The position numbers and the translations under genes are program-made. A model generated the notes under the pieces. That model was not told the origin of the DNA. It searched no databases and worked only from the letters and a program-made list of their open reading frames with translations. DNA of 54,884 bases from Hungatella sp. (GTDB lineage Bacteria > Bacillota > Clostridia > Lachnospirales > Lachnospiraceae), in NCBI GenBank assembly GCA_022792815.1, contig JAAWBS010000028.1, positions 1-54,884 on the forward strand, in the 5' to 3' direction. Positions 6,681-15,026 of the stretch are shown here, piece by piece. Within the stretch, counting starts at the first letter, position 1, and each line of letters starts with the position of its first letter.

Positions 6681-7298
6681 ATGGCACAAGGCAAGATTAC
6701 ATCCAAACAGCAGGAAATATTAGAATACATTAAAGAGACGATTCTGAATAAAGGTTATCCGCCCTCTGTCAGGGAGATCTGTGAGGCAGTCAGTTTAAAA
6801 TCCACATCCTCCGTACACTCCCATCTGGAGACATTGGAGAAGAACGGATATATTCGGAGAGATCCGACAAAGCCAAGAACCATAGAGATCATCGACGACT
6901 GTTTTAATCTCACCAGGCGTGAACTGGTGAATGTTCCCATGATCGGCACGGTTGCCGCAGGACAGCCGATTTTGGCTGAGGAGAACATCGAAAATTATTT
7001 TCCCATTCCGGTGGAACTGCTCCCCAACAGGCAGACATTCATGCTTCGGGTAAAAGGGGAAAGCATGGTGAATGTAGGAATTTTTGACGGAGATCAGATT
7101 ATTGTAAAACAGCAGGAATATGCGGAGAACGGTGAGATCGTGGTAGCCCTGCTGGATGATGCCGCCACAGTCAAACGTTTTTTTAAGGAACAGGGTCATT
7201 ATCGCCTGCAGCCTGAGAACGATGCTCTCGACCCCATTATCGTTGATGAGGTGCAGATTCTGGGAGTAGTCATAGGTCTGGTCCGCATGATGCCGTAG
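6681..7298 (+). CDS. lexA: LexA SOS repressor
   Basis: The 205-aa protein has the LexA N-terminal winged helix (SVREICEAVSLKSTSSVHSHL), the self-cleavage site Ala93-Gly94 (VAAGQP), and the catalytic dyad Ser128 (GESM) and Lys165 (TVKRFF). It represses SOS genes and cleaves itself when RecA is activated by single-stranded DNA. GGGAGG precedes the ATG. The divergent LysM gene and the three LexA boxes in between form a typical autoregulated SOS pair. Confidence 0.97.
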   Translation: MAQGKITSKQQEILEYIKETILNKGYPPSVREICEAVSLKSTSSVHSHLETLEKNGYIRRDPTKPRTIEIIDDCFNLTRRELVNVPMIGTVAAGQPILAEENIENYFPIPVELLPNRQTFMLRVKGESMVNVGIFDGDQIIVKQQEYAENGEIVVALLDDAATVKRFFKEQGHYRLQPENDALDPIIVDEVQILGVVIGLVRMMP

Positions 7299-7304
7299 GA
7301 TAAG

Positions 7305-7327
7305 TTTACATAAAAATGTTATGTAAA
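7305..7327. other. Perfect palindrome directly after lexA
   Basis: TTTACATAA and TTATGTAAA form a perfect 9 bp inverted repeat around AAATG. The arms resemble the XerD arm of Firmicute dif (TTATGTAAACT), but the spacer is 5 rather than 6 bp and both arms are the same. A weak hairpin or an operator is equally possible. Confidence 0.35.
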
Positions 7328-7408
7328 TCACACTGACTTAACCCATCTGTGCCGTGCTCTATCTCTGGTACAGAGTGTTCCGCGAGAGTGATGTGTGATA
7401 ATAAAGAA

Positions 7409-7445
7409 AAAGTGGAACCGCCTTTTTATCGGACGATTCCACTTT
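7409..7445 (-). terminator. Terminator of the obg/rsfS operon, possibly bidirectional
   Basis: AAAGTGGAA and TTCCACTTT form a 9 bp stem with partial inner pairing. On the minus strand it is followed by TTTCTTTATT, about 30 bp beyond the rsfS stop. It could also stop lexA transcription coming from the other side. Confidence 0.7.
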
Positions 7446-7473
7446 CTGATCCTATAGAACAAGGGCGATTCTG

Positions 7474-7842
7474 TCAGGATTCGTTATCTTCCAGTTCCCC
7501 TTCTTCCAGCAGCTTTCCGTCTCTCCAGATACGCTCCAGATCATAAAAAAGGCGGTCTTCCCTGGAAAAAGCATGCACGATGATGTCGCCATAGTCCATA
7601 AGGACCCAGCCGCCGGCACCGTAGCCCTCGATCTGTCTGCACTCATACCCTGCTTTTCCGAGGACTTCTTCCACATGGTCCACCATAGCCTGAACCTGAT
7701 TTGGATTGGAACCGTCAGCGATAATAAAATAATCGGCGATTACAGAGACTTCTCGGATATCAATAATCTTGATATCCTGAGCTTTTTTGTTCGCTAATGC
7801 TTTTTTTGCTAGTTTTACCATTTCTAACGACTGTGACATCAT
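7474..7842 (-). CDS. rsfS: Ribosome silencing factor RsfS
   Basis: This 122-aa protein belongs to the RsfS/Iojap family, which binds ribosomal protein L14 and blocks subunit joining when nutrients are scarce. Recognisable segments are IIDIREVSVIADYFIIADG, QVQAMVDHVEE and WVLMDYGDIIVHAFSREDR. The start overlaps the yqeK stop (ATGA), with GGAGGGG upstream; the adjacent ATG at 7839 is equally possible. It is the last gene of the rplU-obg operon. Confidence 0.92.
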   Translation of the reverse strand: MMSQSLEMVKLAKKALANKKAQDIKIIDIREVSVIADYFIIADGSNPNQVQAMVDHVEEVLGKAGYECRQIEGYGAGGWVLMDYGDIIVHAFSREDRLFYDLERIWRDGKLLEEGELEDNES

Positions 7843-8432
7843 ATCCCCTCCTCTTCTTTGAATTGCTTTTCCTTATAATATGCAAATGCTTCCGCAGTGG
7901 CAGGATCCAAACGGCTGCCTTTTTTGGACAGATAGTCGAGCGTTCCCTTCATGATCTTAAAAAGTGCCAAGTCCAGATCCTCAAAGGCCAGCTTTCTCAT
8001 GGCTGCCAGATTTCCGGCCTTCTCTCGTCTGGCCTCAATATAATCGGCAATATACAAAATCTTGTCCAATGTCTGCATGTCCGCCTTGCCTGTGGTATGG
8101 CAGGCGATGGCAGACAGAATCTCCGGATCCTCGATGCCGTATCTCTTTTTGGCCAGCCATGCGCCATACTTGGCATGAAGAACCGCCGGAGCCATGCGCT
8201 CCTCCTCAGAGACAGATATTTTGTGTTTCTCACAATATTTGATGATCTCACTATCACTGTAACATTTGGCACAATCGTGAAGAAGCCCTGCGAGTTCTGC
8301 TTTGTCTAAGGGATACTCATACCGCATCGCAAGGCAGATGCAGGTAAAAGAGACACTGAGAGAGTGCTCATAGCGAGAAACACTCAGTTTCGTTTTCAGT
8401 TTTTTCCTCAGTTTTAGAATCTGAGAGTCCAT
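7839..8432 (-). CDS. yqeK: YqeK-family HD-domain Ap4A hydrolase
   Basis: The product carries an HD signature (GLLHDCAK) and further metal-binding histidines (VLHAKYGA, AIACHTTG). YqeK proteins cleave diadenosine tetraphosphate symmetrically to ADP. The start at 8432 (MDSQILKLRKKL) is preferred over an upstream ATG because TAAGGAGG lies just before it; it gives 197 aa. It sits between nadD and rsfS, the standard Firmicute order. Confidence 0.88.
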   Translation of the reverse strand: MDSQILKLRKKLKTKLSVSRYEHSLSVSFTCICLAMRYEYPLDKAELAGLLHDCAKCYSDSEIIKYCEKHKISVSEEERMAPAVLHAKYGAWLAKKRYGIEDPEILSAIACHTTGKADMQTLDKILYIADYIEARREKAGNLAAMRKLAFEDLDLALFKIMKGTLDYLSKKGSRLDPATAEAFAYYKEKQFKEEEGI

Positions 8433-8442
8433 AGATACCTCC

Positions 8443-9051
8443 TTAGTCGGCATATAGATGGTGAAGGTCAATATACTCTCTCACTGACTGCGGCACATGT
8501 TCGCTGATAGGCAGTCCTGATCTCACTGCTTGGCGGATCTCGTCTGACGAGAGATCCATCTCCTGGCAGTGGAGCAGATGGATCTTGGCATGGTAACGTT
8601 TTGTCAGATAGTCGATCTGATCGGCAAGACTTCGATGTTCTTTCCGGTACTCGCGGTCTGCAGTCAGAAATATCACACTGGAGAGCACCTCAGCAGGATG
8701 ATACCACTGCTCGATTTCGTAGAGAGAGTCTGCCCCGATAATATAGTAGAACTGATGGTTTGGATAGACTTCCTTCAGACGCTTCATGGTCTGAGCGGTG
8801 TAGGTGCTTCCATCTCTGGAAACCTCAAAGTCAGAGAATCGGAAAGCGCTTTCTGTTTGGATGGCCAGCTTTACCATGGCACAGCGGTGGGCACTGCAGC
8901 TCACTGACCTGTCTTTTTTGTGAGGCGGCTGTCCTGATGGCATAAACCAGATGACATCCAGATCATATTCTGTATACGCTTGTCGTCCAAGCATCAGATG
9001 GCCATTGTGGATAGGGTCAAATGTGCCGCCCATGATCCCGATTTTCGCCAT
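8443..9051 (-). CDS. nadD: Nicotinate-nucleotide adenylyltransferase NadD
   Basis: The 202-aa protein starts with the nucleotidyltransferase motif GGTFDPIHNGHL and has the C-terminal LSSDEIRQAV version of the ISSTxIR motif. NadD adenylates nicotinate mononucleotide with ATP to make deamido-NAD. The genes yhbY upstream and yqeK downstream are in the usual order. Confidence 0.95.
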   Translation of the reverse strand: MAKIGIMGGTFDPIHNGHLMLGRQAYTEYDLDVIWFMPSGQPPHKKDRSVSCSAHRCAMVKLAIQTESAFRFSDFEVSRDGSTYTAQTMKRLKEVYPNHQFYYIIGADSLYEIEQWYHPAEVLSSVIFLTADREYRKEHRSLADQIDYLTKRYHAKIHLLHCQEMDLSSDEIRQAVRSGLPISEHVPQSVREYIDLHHLYAD

Positions 9052-9066
9052 GACTCGAAAGCCTCC

Positions 9067-9360
9067 TTATGGAAGTATGATTTTTCTCTTTTTCTCATTT
9101 TTGGCCGGCCGATAGAGAATAATCTTTTTTCCAATGATCTGGACGATATCCGAGTGAGTCCGTTCAGCCAGAGTTTGAGCCAGCTGACGGCTGTCATCGA
9201 AACAATTCTTCAGAACACTGATCTTAACCAGTTCTCTCGCCTCCAGAGCCTCATCGACAGCTGAGGTAAGCTCAGGAGTCAGACTGGATTTGCCGATCTG
9301 AAAGATTGGCTCCATAGTCATGGCGAGGCCTTTTAAATAGGCACGTTGTTTGGTAGTCAT
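9067..9360 (-). CDS. yhbY: YhbY-family RNA-binding protein (CRM domain)
   Basis: A 97-aa CRM-domain protein: MTTKQRAYLKGLAMTMEPI, then IGKSSLTPELTSAVDEALEA and IVQIIGKKIILYRP, containing the GKxG-type loop. The family associates with pre-50S ribosomal particles. The start at 9360 is preferred to an upstream ATG at 9405 because GGAAGGG lies directly before it. It lies between obgE and nadD, as in many Clostridia. Confidence 0.88.
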   Translation of the reverse strand: MTTKQRAYLKGLAMTMEPIFQIGKSSLTPELTSAVDEALEARELVKISVLKNCFDDSRQLAQTLAERTHSDIVQIIGKKIILYRPAKNEKKRKIILP

Positions 9361-9388
9361 AGAAATCCCTTCCGGACAAGAATTGTCC

Positions 9389-10675
9389 TTATTTGTAGTA
9401 ATCAAAAACTAAGCCATACATCCTGACGGTGTCGCCTTCCTGAATCCCTGCCTTCTCCAGCTCATCCAGAATCCCGGACTCTTTGAGAAAGTTTTGGAAA
9501 AAGACAAATCCTTTCTCCGATTCCAGGTTGGTGTACCCCAGCATTTTTTCGATTCGGGGTCCTTCCACCACATACTCCCCTTCCTCATTGCGGTTCACGG
9601 AGTATGGAAGATCAGAGCCGGCATGAAGTGCCTCAAGATCAAACTCCCGCTGGAAAATAACCGGCTTCTGATCCAGTGTTTTCAACATATCATAAACCTT
9701 GTAGAGAAGTTCTCTTACGCCCTGCCCGCTCACGGCGGAGATGGGGTACACTTCGATGCCTTCCGGCTCAAAGGCCTGTCGGAGCCTGGAGATCGGGTCC
9801 TCGCCGCTTTCATAGAGCGCATCGATTTTGTTGGCAGCGATGACCTGGGGCCGCTCATCGAGCTCTGCCTGATATTTCTTTAATTCTGACTTGATGGTTC
9901 GAATGTCTTCTACCGGGTCTCGTCCCTCCGTGGAGGCGGCATCTACTACATGAATCAGAACCTTGGTCCGCTCAATATGGCGGAGAAAATCATGTCCAAG
10001 TCCTACGCCTTCTGAGGCGCCTTCTATGATGCCGGGAATATCTGCCATAACAAAACCAGCCCCGTCGCTCAGGTCAACGACTCCAAGATGGGGATTCAGG
10101 GTGGTGAAATGATAATTGGCAATCTTCGGTTTTGCGTTGCTGACTCGGGAAAGAAGGGTGGATTTCCCTACATTGGGGAATCCCACAAGCCCTACGTCCG
10201 CGATGACTTTCAGCTCCAGAATAACCCATAATTCCTGGCTTTCCTGCCCCGGCTGTGCGTACTTGGGAGCCTGCATGGTGGAAGTGGCATAATGCATATT
10301 GCCCAGACCGCCTTTCCCGCCTTTTAAGATGATTTCCCGACGATTTTCGCCGGACATATCTGCAATCACTTTTCCGCTTTCTAATTCTTTGATCACAGTC
10401 CCTTCGGGAACCTTGATGATAAGATCTTTGCCGTCGGCGCCGTGGCACCGCTTCTTTCCGCCTGGGGAACCGTTGGTGGCTGTATATTTTCGGACATGGC
10501 GGAAATCGACCAGAGTATTGAGTCCGTCATCAACCTGAAAGATGATATCTCCGCCTCTTCCGCCGTCTCCGCCGTCCGGCCCTCCGGCGGGCACATATAA
10601 TTCCCGACGAAAACTGACATGGCCGTCTCCGCCTTTTCCGGACTTAATAAATATTTTTGCGCGATCTGTAAACAT
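9389..10675 (-). CDS. obgE: Obg/CgtA GTPase
   Basis: The 428-aa protein has the glycine-rich Obg fold (residues 1-158; GGDGGRGGDIIF), the G domain with P-loop GFPNVGKSTL, switch motif DIPGIIEGA and NKID, and the C-terminal OCT domain (about 345-428, EGDTVRMYGLVFDYY). Obg is an essential ribosome-assembly and stress GTPase. It is downstream of rpmA, separated by a strong hairpin. Confidence 0.97.
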   Translation of the reverse strand: MFTDRAKIFIKSGKGGDGHVSFRRELYVPAGGPDGGDGGRGGDIIFQVDDGLNTLVDFRHVRKYTATNGSPGGKKRCHGADGKDLIIKVPEGTVIKELESGKVIADMSGENRREIILKGGKGGLGNMHYATSTMQAPKYAQPGQESQELWVILELKVIADVGLVGFPNVGKSTLLSRVSNAKPKIANYHFTTLNPHLGVVDLSDGAGFVMADIPGIIEGASEGVGLGHDFLRHIERTKVLIHVVDAASTEGRDPVEDIRTIKSELKKYQAELDERPQVIAANKIDALYESGEDPISRLRQAFEPEGIEVYPISAVSGQGVRELLYKVYDMLKTLDQKPVIFQREFDLEALHAGSDLPYSVNRNEEGEYVVEGPRIEKMLGYTNLESEKGFVFFQNFLKESGILDELEKAGIQEGDTVRMYGLVFDYYK

Positions 10676-10793
10676 CGCTTACCTTAACCTTTCTGAAACC
10701 GTTTGATGTTGTATCTGGGCTGATCTCCATGATTCGATGCAGGCTCTTCTGGATCTCATCATGGCAGTTGTCCAGGACTTTCATAGTATAGTA

Positions 10794-10824
10794 ATGGCTT
10801 CATACATCACCAGTATGAAGCCAT
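10794..10824 (-). other. 12 bp perfect hairpin between rpmA and obgE
   Basis: ATGGCTTCATAC and GTATGAAGCCAT pair perfectly around a 7-base loop, starting 6 bp beyond the rpmA stop. There is no T-run, so full termination is unlikely. An mRNA-stabilising or processing hairpin that sets ribosomal protein versus obgE levels is more probable. Confidence 0.6.
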
Positions 10825-10829
10825 CGAAA

Positions 10830-11120
10830 TTACTCATTGATTGTTCTGGGATAAACAGAGACCTGCTTTTTGTCTCTGCCTTTTCTCTCGAATCTTACAA
10901 CGCCGTCAACCCGGGCATATAAGGTATCATCGCCGCCGCGGCCTACATTGACACCCGGATGGATCTTGGTACCGCGCTGTCTGTAGAGAATATTGCCGGC
11001 CAGTACGAACTGCCCGTCAGCTCTCTTAGCCCCAAGTCTTTTGGCCTCGGAATCTCTGCCGTTTTTGGTGGAACCAACTCCCTTTTTATGAGCGAATAAC
11101 TGAAGGTTCATCTTAAACAT
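10830..11120 (-). CDS. rpmA: 50S ribosomal protein L27
   Basis: The 96-aa product starts [20 protein letters not shown]. The N-terminal extension NLQLF-A is the Firmicute cleavage sequence removed by the Prp protease, after which the mature AHKKG start reaches the peptidyl-transferase centre. The ATG at 11120 has GGAGG at 8 bases; a GTG three bases upstream is possible. prp is the gene directly upstream. Confidence 0.96.
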   Translation of the reverse strand: MFKMNLQLFAHKKGVGSTKNGRDSEAKRLGAKRADGQFVLAGNILYRQRGTKIHPGVNVGRGGDDTLYARVDGVVRFERKGRDKKQVSVYPRTINE

Positions 11121-11123
11121 CAC

Positions 11124-11462
11124 TTACACCTCCTTCAAACGTATATTTATATAGGGTTCTCCGTACTCTTCTTCGATATTCATAAGACCGAATACCAGAG
11201 AATTCATAAGGAGTCTTGATTCTGAACTGATCTCTGATGTAAAGCGAAAAGAAAATCTGCCTTCGCTCTCCTCTTCATCGGCCTCGAAACTGTCCTCGGT
11301 AAAATGTTCTACCGAATTAGCCATGTTGAGAGTCAACGCTGAAACTGCGGCACAGACAAGTTCCTGTCCCTCCAGGGGCTGCTCTGCCAGACCTGCATGT
11401 CCCAACATCTCGATGCCAATGTACTGATGTCCGGAATCCGTCAATACAGTTACTTCAATCAT
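11124..11462 (-). CDS. prp: Prp ribosomal-processing cysteine protease
   Basis: A 112-aa Prp-family protease (YsxB/DUF464) with catalytic His22 (GHAG) and Cys37 (ELVCAAVS). It removes the N-terminal extension of L27. The genes rplU, prp and rpmA stand side by side in Firmicutes that have the L27 extension, and the extension is visible in the neighbouring gene. Confidence 0.92.
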   Translation of the reverse strand: MIEVTVLTDSGHQYIGIEMLGHAGLAEQPLEGQELVCAAVSALTLNMANSVEHFTEDSFEADEEESEGRFSFRFTSEISSESRLLMNSLVFGLMNIEEEYGEPYINIRLKEV

Positions 11463-11464
11463 AA

Positions 11465-11773
11465 TTATGCGTTAATCTTGTCGATCTTAACCTGAGTAAA
11501 GAGCTGTCTGTGACCGTTTTTCTTGTGATAGCCGGTCTTTCTCTTATACTTGTATACGATCACTTTTTTGCCCTTGCCTTCTTTCACAACGGTAGCTGTC
11601 ACGGTAGCTCCCTCTACGGTGGGGCATCCGATTGATAACTCTCCGTTGTTCACTGCAAGTACCTGGTCAAAAGTAACTGTCTCTCCAGCTTCCACACCAA
11701 GTTTCTCAACTCTAATGATATCGCCTTCTGCGACCTTGTACTGCTTACCGCCTGTTGCAATAATCGCGTACAT
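11465..11773 (-). CDS. rplU: 50S ribosomal protein L21
   Basis: The 102-aa product starts [18 protein letters not shown] and ends [20 protein letters not shown], the L21 signature region that binds 23S rRNA. The start at 11773 has AGGAGG upstream. It is the first gene of the operon; a sigma-A promoter lies about 90 bp upstream. Confidence 0.97.
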   Translation of the reverse strand: MYAIIATGGKQYKVAEGDIIRVEKLGVEAGETVTFDQVLAVNNGELSIGCPTVEGATVTATVVKEGKGKKVIVYKYKRKTGYHKKNGHRQLFTQVKIDKINA

Positions 11774-11861
11774 AATGGCACCTCCTGTTATCATTACTCG
11801 CCAACTGCGGTGTTCCCGAATCAGGAGAACTTTTTAACCTCGTTGTGCGGCATACTGAAAT
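11774..11861 (-). promoter_or_regulatory. 5' leader of rplU, candidate L21-type autoregulatory leader
   Basis: About 80 bases of transcript lie between the -10 and rplU, with possible pairing segments (GTTCTCC with GGAGG, GCCGC with GCGG-like bases). L21 leaders are known in Firmicutes, but I cannot match this one to the known structure by eye. Confidence 0.35.
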
Positions 11862-11890
11862 ATAATACCATTTCTTTTATAGGTTGTCAA
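11862..11890 (-). promoter_or_regulatory. rplU operon promoter
   Basis: On the minus strand TTGACA (11885-11890) and TATTAT (11862-11867) are separated by 17 bp, close to the sigma-A consensus. Confidence 0.8.
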
Positions 11891-11905
11891 GCCGAAATTT
11901 TCCAA

Positions 11906-12937
11906 TTAATCGCCTAAAACATTGACAATTTTCACCGGAGTCCGGTAGTACATGTCAGAGGTAATGATTCCGGTTCTCGCATTGGAGGCGTGAACGATCC
12001 TTCCGTCTCCCATATAGATGGCCACATGATCCACATGGCCGCCGCTGCTGTAAAATACCAGATCGCCCGGACGAGCTTCGTCTGCAGACACGGATTGCCC
12101 CTGCGCGGATTGGGAGGCCGCCGTGCGGCTTAGATAGACTCCGGCGATATGGCTTAGGATGTATCGGGTGAAACCGGAACAGTCTACACCGGTGTTGGGA
12201 TCGTTTCCGCCGTAGACATAGGCATTCCCCACATATTGGAGAGCACTGTTTACAATGGATTTTCTCAGATTTTCCCGCCGTTCTTTTTCCGCTGCTTCTG
12301 CCGCTCTTGCCGCTGCCTCGGCTTCCTTTTTCTCTTCTATGGCAGCCAGATAATGTTCATACTGGCCGGACATCTCATCTAAGCTGTTCTGAAGGCTGGA
12401 TAGTTCTGTCTGAATCGCCTGAAAGCTTAAATTGCGCTCGGTGCGGCTGATACTGGGAACCGAAGTCAGGGGAACGCCGGCTCCTGTGGCCTGGAGACCG
12501 GAGGTATCGTCAGTGTCGGCTGTCTCCGGGACATCCTGCAGTCCAAGCTCTTCACGAATCTGATTCTCCCGCTCCACCAGATTTTCCAATTCCTTGATGG
12601 TATCCTTGGTTCGTGCCTCCAGCGCTTTGAGCTCCTGTTCCTGGGCTTCCCGAGCCTGTTTTAAGTTTTCATTCTCCTGATCGGCCAGCTCCTTCTGAGC
12701 AGCCAACTGCTGCCACTCCAGTTCCAGCTGATCCCTCTCCTGCTGTACTTCCTTTAACTGGACCCTAGAACCCGCGAAAAACAGGCAGGCACCTGACAGT
12801 ATAAAAAGACCTAGAAAAATCAGACCAAAAGTCCACACAGGAGTCTTAAAATGGATGGGCTTCTTCTGCGAATGAGGAAGCAGCATGATGGTATAATTTA
12901 ACGAGATGCGCTCCTTCTTAAATCGTTTCCAATTCAT
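11906..12937 (-). CDS. NlpC/P60 cell-wall endopeptidase with membrane anchor and coiled coil
   Basis: The 343-aa protein has a membrane segment (about 33-55), a long coiled coil (about 60-225, rich in E, Q, A) and a C-terminal NlpC/P60 domain with catalytic Cys253 (VDCSGFT) and His304 (GGHVDHVAIY). Such enzymes cut peptide stems in peptidoglycan; the coiled coil probably controls access or binds a partner as in other cell-division hydrolases. There is no cleavable leader, since cytoplasmic residues precede the helix. It follows the bactofilin gene by 49 bp and is probably in the same transcript, linking it to cell shape. Confidence 0.85.
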   Translation of the reverse strand: MNWKRFKKERISLNYTIMLLPHSQKKPIHFKTPVWTFGLIFLGLFILSGACLFFAGSRVQLKEVQQERDQLELEWQQLAAQKELADQENENLKQAREAQEQELKALEARTKDTIKELENLVERENQIREELGLQDVPETADTDDTSGLQATGAGVPLTSVPSISRTERNLSFQAIQTELSSLQNSLDEMSGQYEHYLAAIEEKKEAEAAARAAEAAEKERRENLRKSIVNSALQYVGNAYVYGGNDPNTGVDCSGFTRYILSHIAGVYLSRTAASQSAQGQSVSADEARPGDLVFYSSGGHVDHVAIYMGDGRIVHASNARTGIITSDMYYRTPVKIVNVLGD

Positions 12938-12986
12938 CTATAAGACCATACTCCTTTTCGATGAGACCATAAGCTTTACTGCTCTT

Positions 12987-13451
12987 TTAAGTGGCGGCGG
13001 GCTCGTCCTTTTTGTTCTTATTGGGTTTGTCGCCGTTTTTTTGCTCCTGGGAAGTATGTACATTGGCGGAAGGCTCGGTCGGCTTTTTCTCCCCGACAAA
13101 ATCCATCGTACAGTTTCCTTTAAAGGAAGCACCCTCGTCGATCACCAGTGTCTTGGTGATCAGATCTCCAAGGACACGCCCGGTGCTGGTCATCTCGATG
13201 CGATCTTTTGCGATCAAATTGCCGTATACGGTTCCGGCTACCAGAATCTCAATAGCAGTAATATCGCCGCTTACTATACCGCTCTCTCCTACAATGACAG
13301 AGCTTTCTGATACAATCTTTCCTTCCAGAAGACCATCAATCCGGGTAGATTCGGACGCGGAGAGTACTCCCTCGATCTTGGAATTATTTCCAATAATCGT
13401 GTTTATGATACTTGTGTTGATGGTATCACCCTTTTTCTTTGAACCAAACAT
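12987..13451 (-). CDS. Bactofilin (polymer-forming cytoskeletal protein)
   Basis: A 154-aa bactofilin: a central beta-helix of short repeats (NSKIEGVLSASESTRIDG, GIVSGDITAIEILVAGTVYG) flanked by a polar, Lys-rich C-terminal tail. Bactofilins polymerise without nucleotide and recruit cell-wall enzymes. Here the next gene encodes a membrane-anchored NlpC/P60 hydrolase, and in other bacteria bactofilins are often paired with peptidoglycan hydrolases. Start at 13451 by GAGG; a GTG at 13460 is possible. Confidence 0.85.
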   Translation of the reverse strand: MFGSKKKGDTINTSIINTIIGNNSKIEGVLSASESTRIDGLLEGKIVSESSVIVGESGIVSGDITAIEILVAGTVYGNLIAKDRIEMTSTGRVLGDLITKTLVIDEGASFKGNCTMDFVGEKKPTEPSANVHTSQEQKNGDKPNKNKKDEPAAT

Positions 13452-13497
13452 GTTCCTCACTCCCTCATTTCTTTTTATTCGTCCTGCTTTCCCCTAT

Positions 13498-13526
13498 ATA
13501 TTAATACTTTCAGAACAAAAAAGCAA
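13498..13526 (-). promoter_or_regulatory. Candidate bactofilin promoter
   Basis: TTGCTT (13521-13526) and TAATAT (13498-13503) on the minus strand with a 17 bp spacer, about 45 bp upstream of the start. Confidence 0.5.
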
Positions 13527-13564
13527 CACATTTAACACATTTGTAATAAAAAACCTCCATATCA

Positions 13565-15013
13565 TCACCATCCCCTTCGCCAGGTTGAGGGAGAAAACAG
13601 GATCAGCATGGGAAAAATCTCCAGCCTTCCGGCCAGCATATCGAACATCAGTACATATTTGGAGAGAACGGACAGCTGGGAAAAATTACACATGGGACCT
13701 ACGGCCCCAAAGCCGGGACCGATGTTGTTGAAGGTGGCTGCCACGGCTGTGAAGGTGGTGGTGAAATCAAAATTGTCCAGACTCACGATCAGCACGGATG
13801 CGGCAAAAATGAAAAAATACGCGATGAAATAGTTGTTCACCGAACGCATGACACCAGAGTCCAAAGCCTTGTTCTCCAACTTTAAAACCTTTACGCTTCT
13901 GGGATGGATCAGGGCGGATAATTCACTTTTTACGGATTTCAGCCAGATCAGAATGCGGGATACTTTCATACCGCCTCCGGTGCTGCCGGCACAGGCTCCC
14001 ACAAACATGAGACCGATGAGAATGGTCTGGGAGAACTGAGGCCAGGCATCAAAATCTACGGTGGAGAATCCCGTAGTGGTGATGATGGAGGCCACCTGGA
14101 AGGCAGCGTGATGGAAGGATTCAAAAAGGCTTCCGAAAGCCCCGCGGATATTGTAGGTGATCAGAGCTACGGCCGCAAAGATGACAATCAGGTAGGTTCT
14201 GGCCTCCTCGCAGGAAAAGGCATCTTTAAAACGGCGTATCAGAAGCAGATAGTATACATTGAAATTGACTCCAAACAAGATCATGAACACGGTGACCACG
14301 CCCTGCAGATAATAGCTGTCATAGTAGGCAATGCTGCTGTTTTTGATCCCGAATCCGCCGGTGCCTGCGGTTCCGAAGCTGGTGGCCAGTGAGTCAAACA
14401 GAGGCATACCTCCCAGAAGAAGAAGGAGGATCTGGATGACAGTCATGGTCAGATAGATGACATAGAGGATCTTGGCCGTGTCCTTGACCTTGGGGGCCAG
14501 TTTGCCCACGGAAGGACCGGGGCTTTCCGCCCGCATGATATGCATGGCATATCCTCCTCCGGCCAAAGGAAGAATGGCAAGAATAAACACCAGAACTCCC
14601 ATGCCTCCGACCCAGTGGGTAAAGCTTCTCCACATGAGCATGGAGGGGGATAAGCCTTCTACATTATTTAAGATACTGGCTCCGGTGGTGGTAAAACCGG
14701 ATATGGTTTCAAACAGAGCATCCGTCATGGACGGAATCTGGCCGCTGATCCGAAAGGGAAGGGCGCCGAAAAAACTGAGCACCACCCAGATGAGAGCCAC
14801 AGCCACGAAGCCTTCCTTTGCATAGAATACGGTGTTGGCAGGTCTTCTGTGGGTGGTGAGCCATCCAATGAGGGCACAGAGAGCCATGACGATGAGGAAT
14901 GCGTAGAGCTGTCCGTCCCCATAGATCAGGGACACCGCACAGGGAAGTAGCATCAGCAGCCCTTCGATATTGAGCACCCAACCTAAAAAATAGAATATGA
15001 TCTTGATGTTCAT
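13565..15013 (-). CDS. trkH: TrkH/KtrB-family potassium transporter subunit
   Basis: This 482-aa membrane protein has the four pore loops of the Trk/Ktr/HKT family, with selectivity-filter glycines visible in TTTGASILN, GTAGTGGFG, ITTTGFSTVDFD and FNNIGPGFGAVG. It imports K+ together with the cytoplasmic TrkA ring encoded just upstream in the same transcript (14 bp gap). The C-terminus ends shortly after ILFSPSTWRRGW, as usual for TrkH. Confidence 0.95.
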   Translation of the reverse strand: MNIKIIFYFLGWVLNIEGLLMLLPCAVSLIYGDGQLYAFLIVMALCALIGWLTTHRRPANTVFYAKEGFVAVALIWVVLSFFGALPFRISGQIPSMTDALFETISGFTTTGASILNNVEGLSPSMLMWRSFTHWVGGMGVLVFILAILPLAGGGYAMHIMRAESPGPSVGKLAPKVKDTAKILYVIYLTMTVIQILLLLLGGMPLFDSLATSFGTAGTGGFGIKNSSIAYYDSYYLQGVVTVFMILFGVNFNVYYLLLIRRFKDAFSCEEARTYLIVIFAAVALITYNIRGAFGSLFESFHHAAFQVASIITTTGFSTVDFDAWPQFSQTILIGLMFVGACAGSTGGGMKVSRILIWLKSVKSELSALIHPRSVKVLKLENKALDSGVMRSVNNYFIAYFFIFAASVLIVSLDNFDFTTTFTAVAATFNNIGPGFGAVGPMCNFSQLSVLSKYVLMFDMLAGRLEIFPMLILFSPSTWRRGW

Positions 15014-15026
15014 AGTGTTCTCTTTT

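Noticed and set aside
11906..12937. Cleaved secreted status for the NlpC/P60 protein
   Set aside because: About 30 charged residues precede the hydrophobic segment and no cleavage motif is visible; an uncleaved anchor is more likely.
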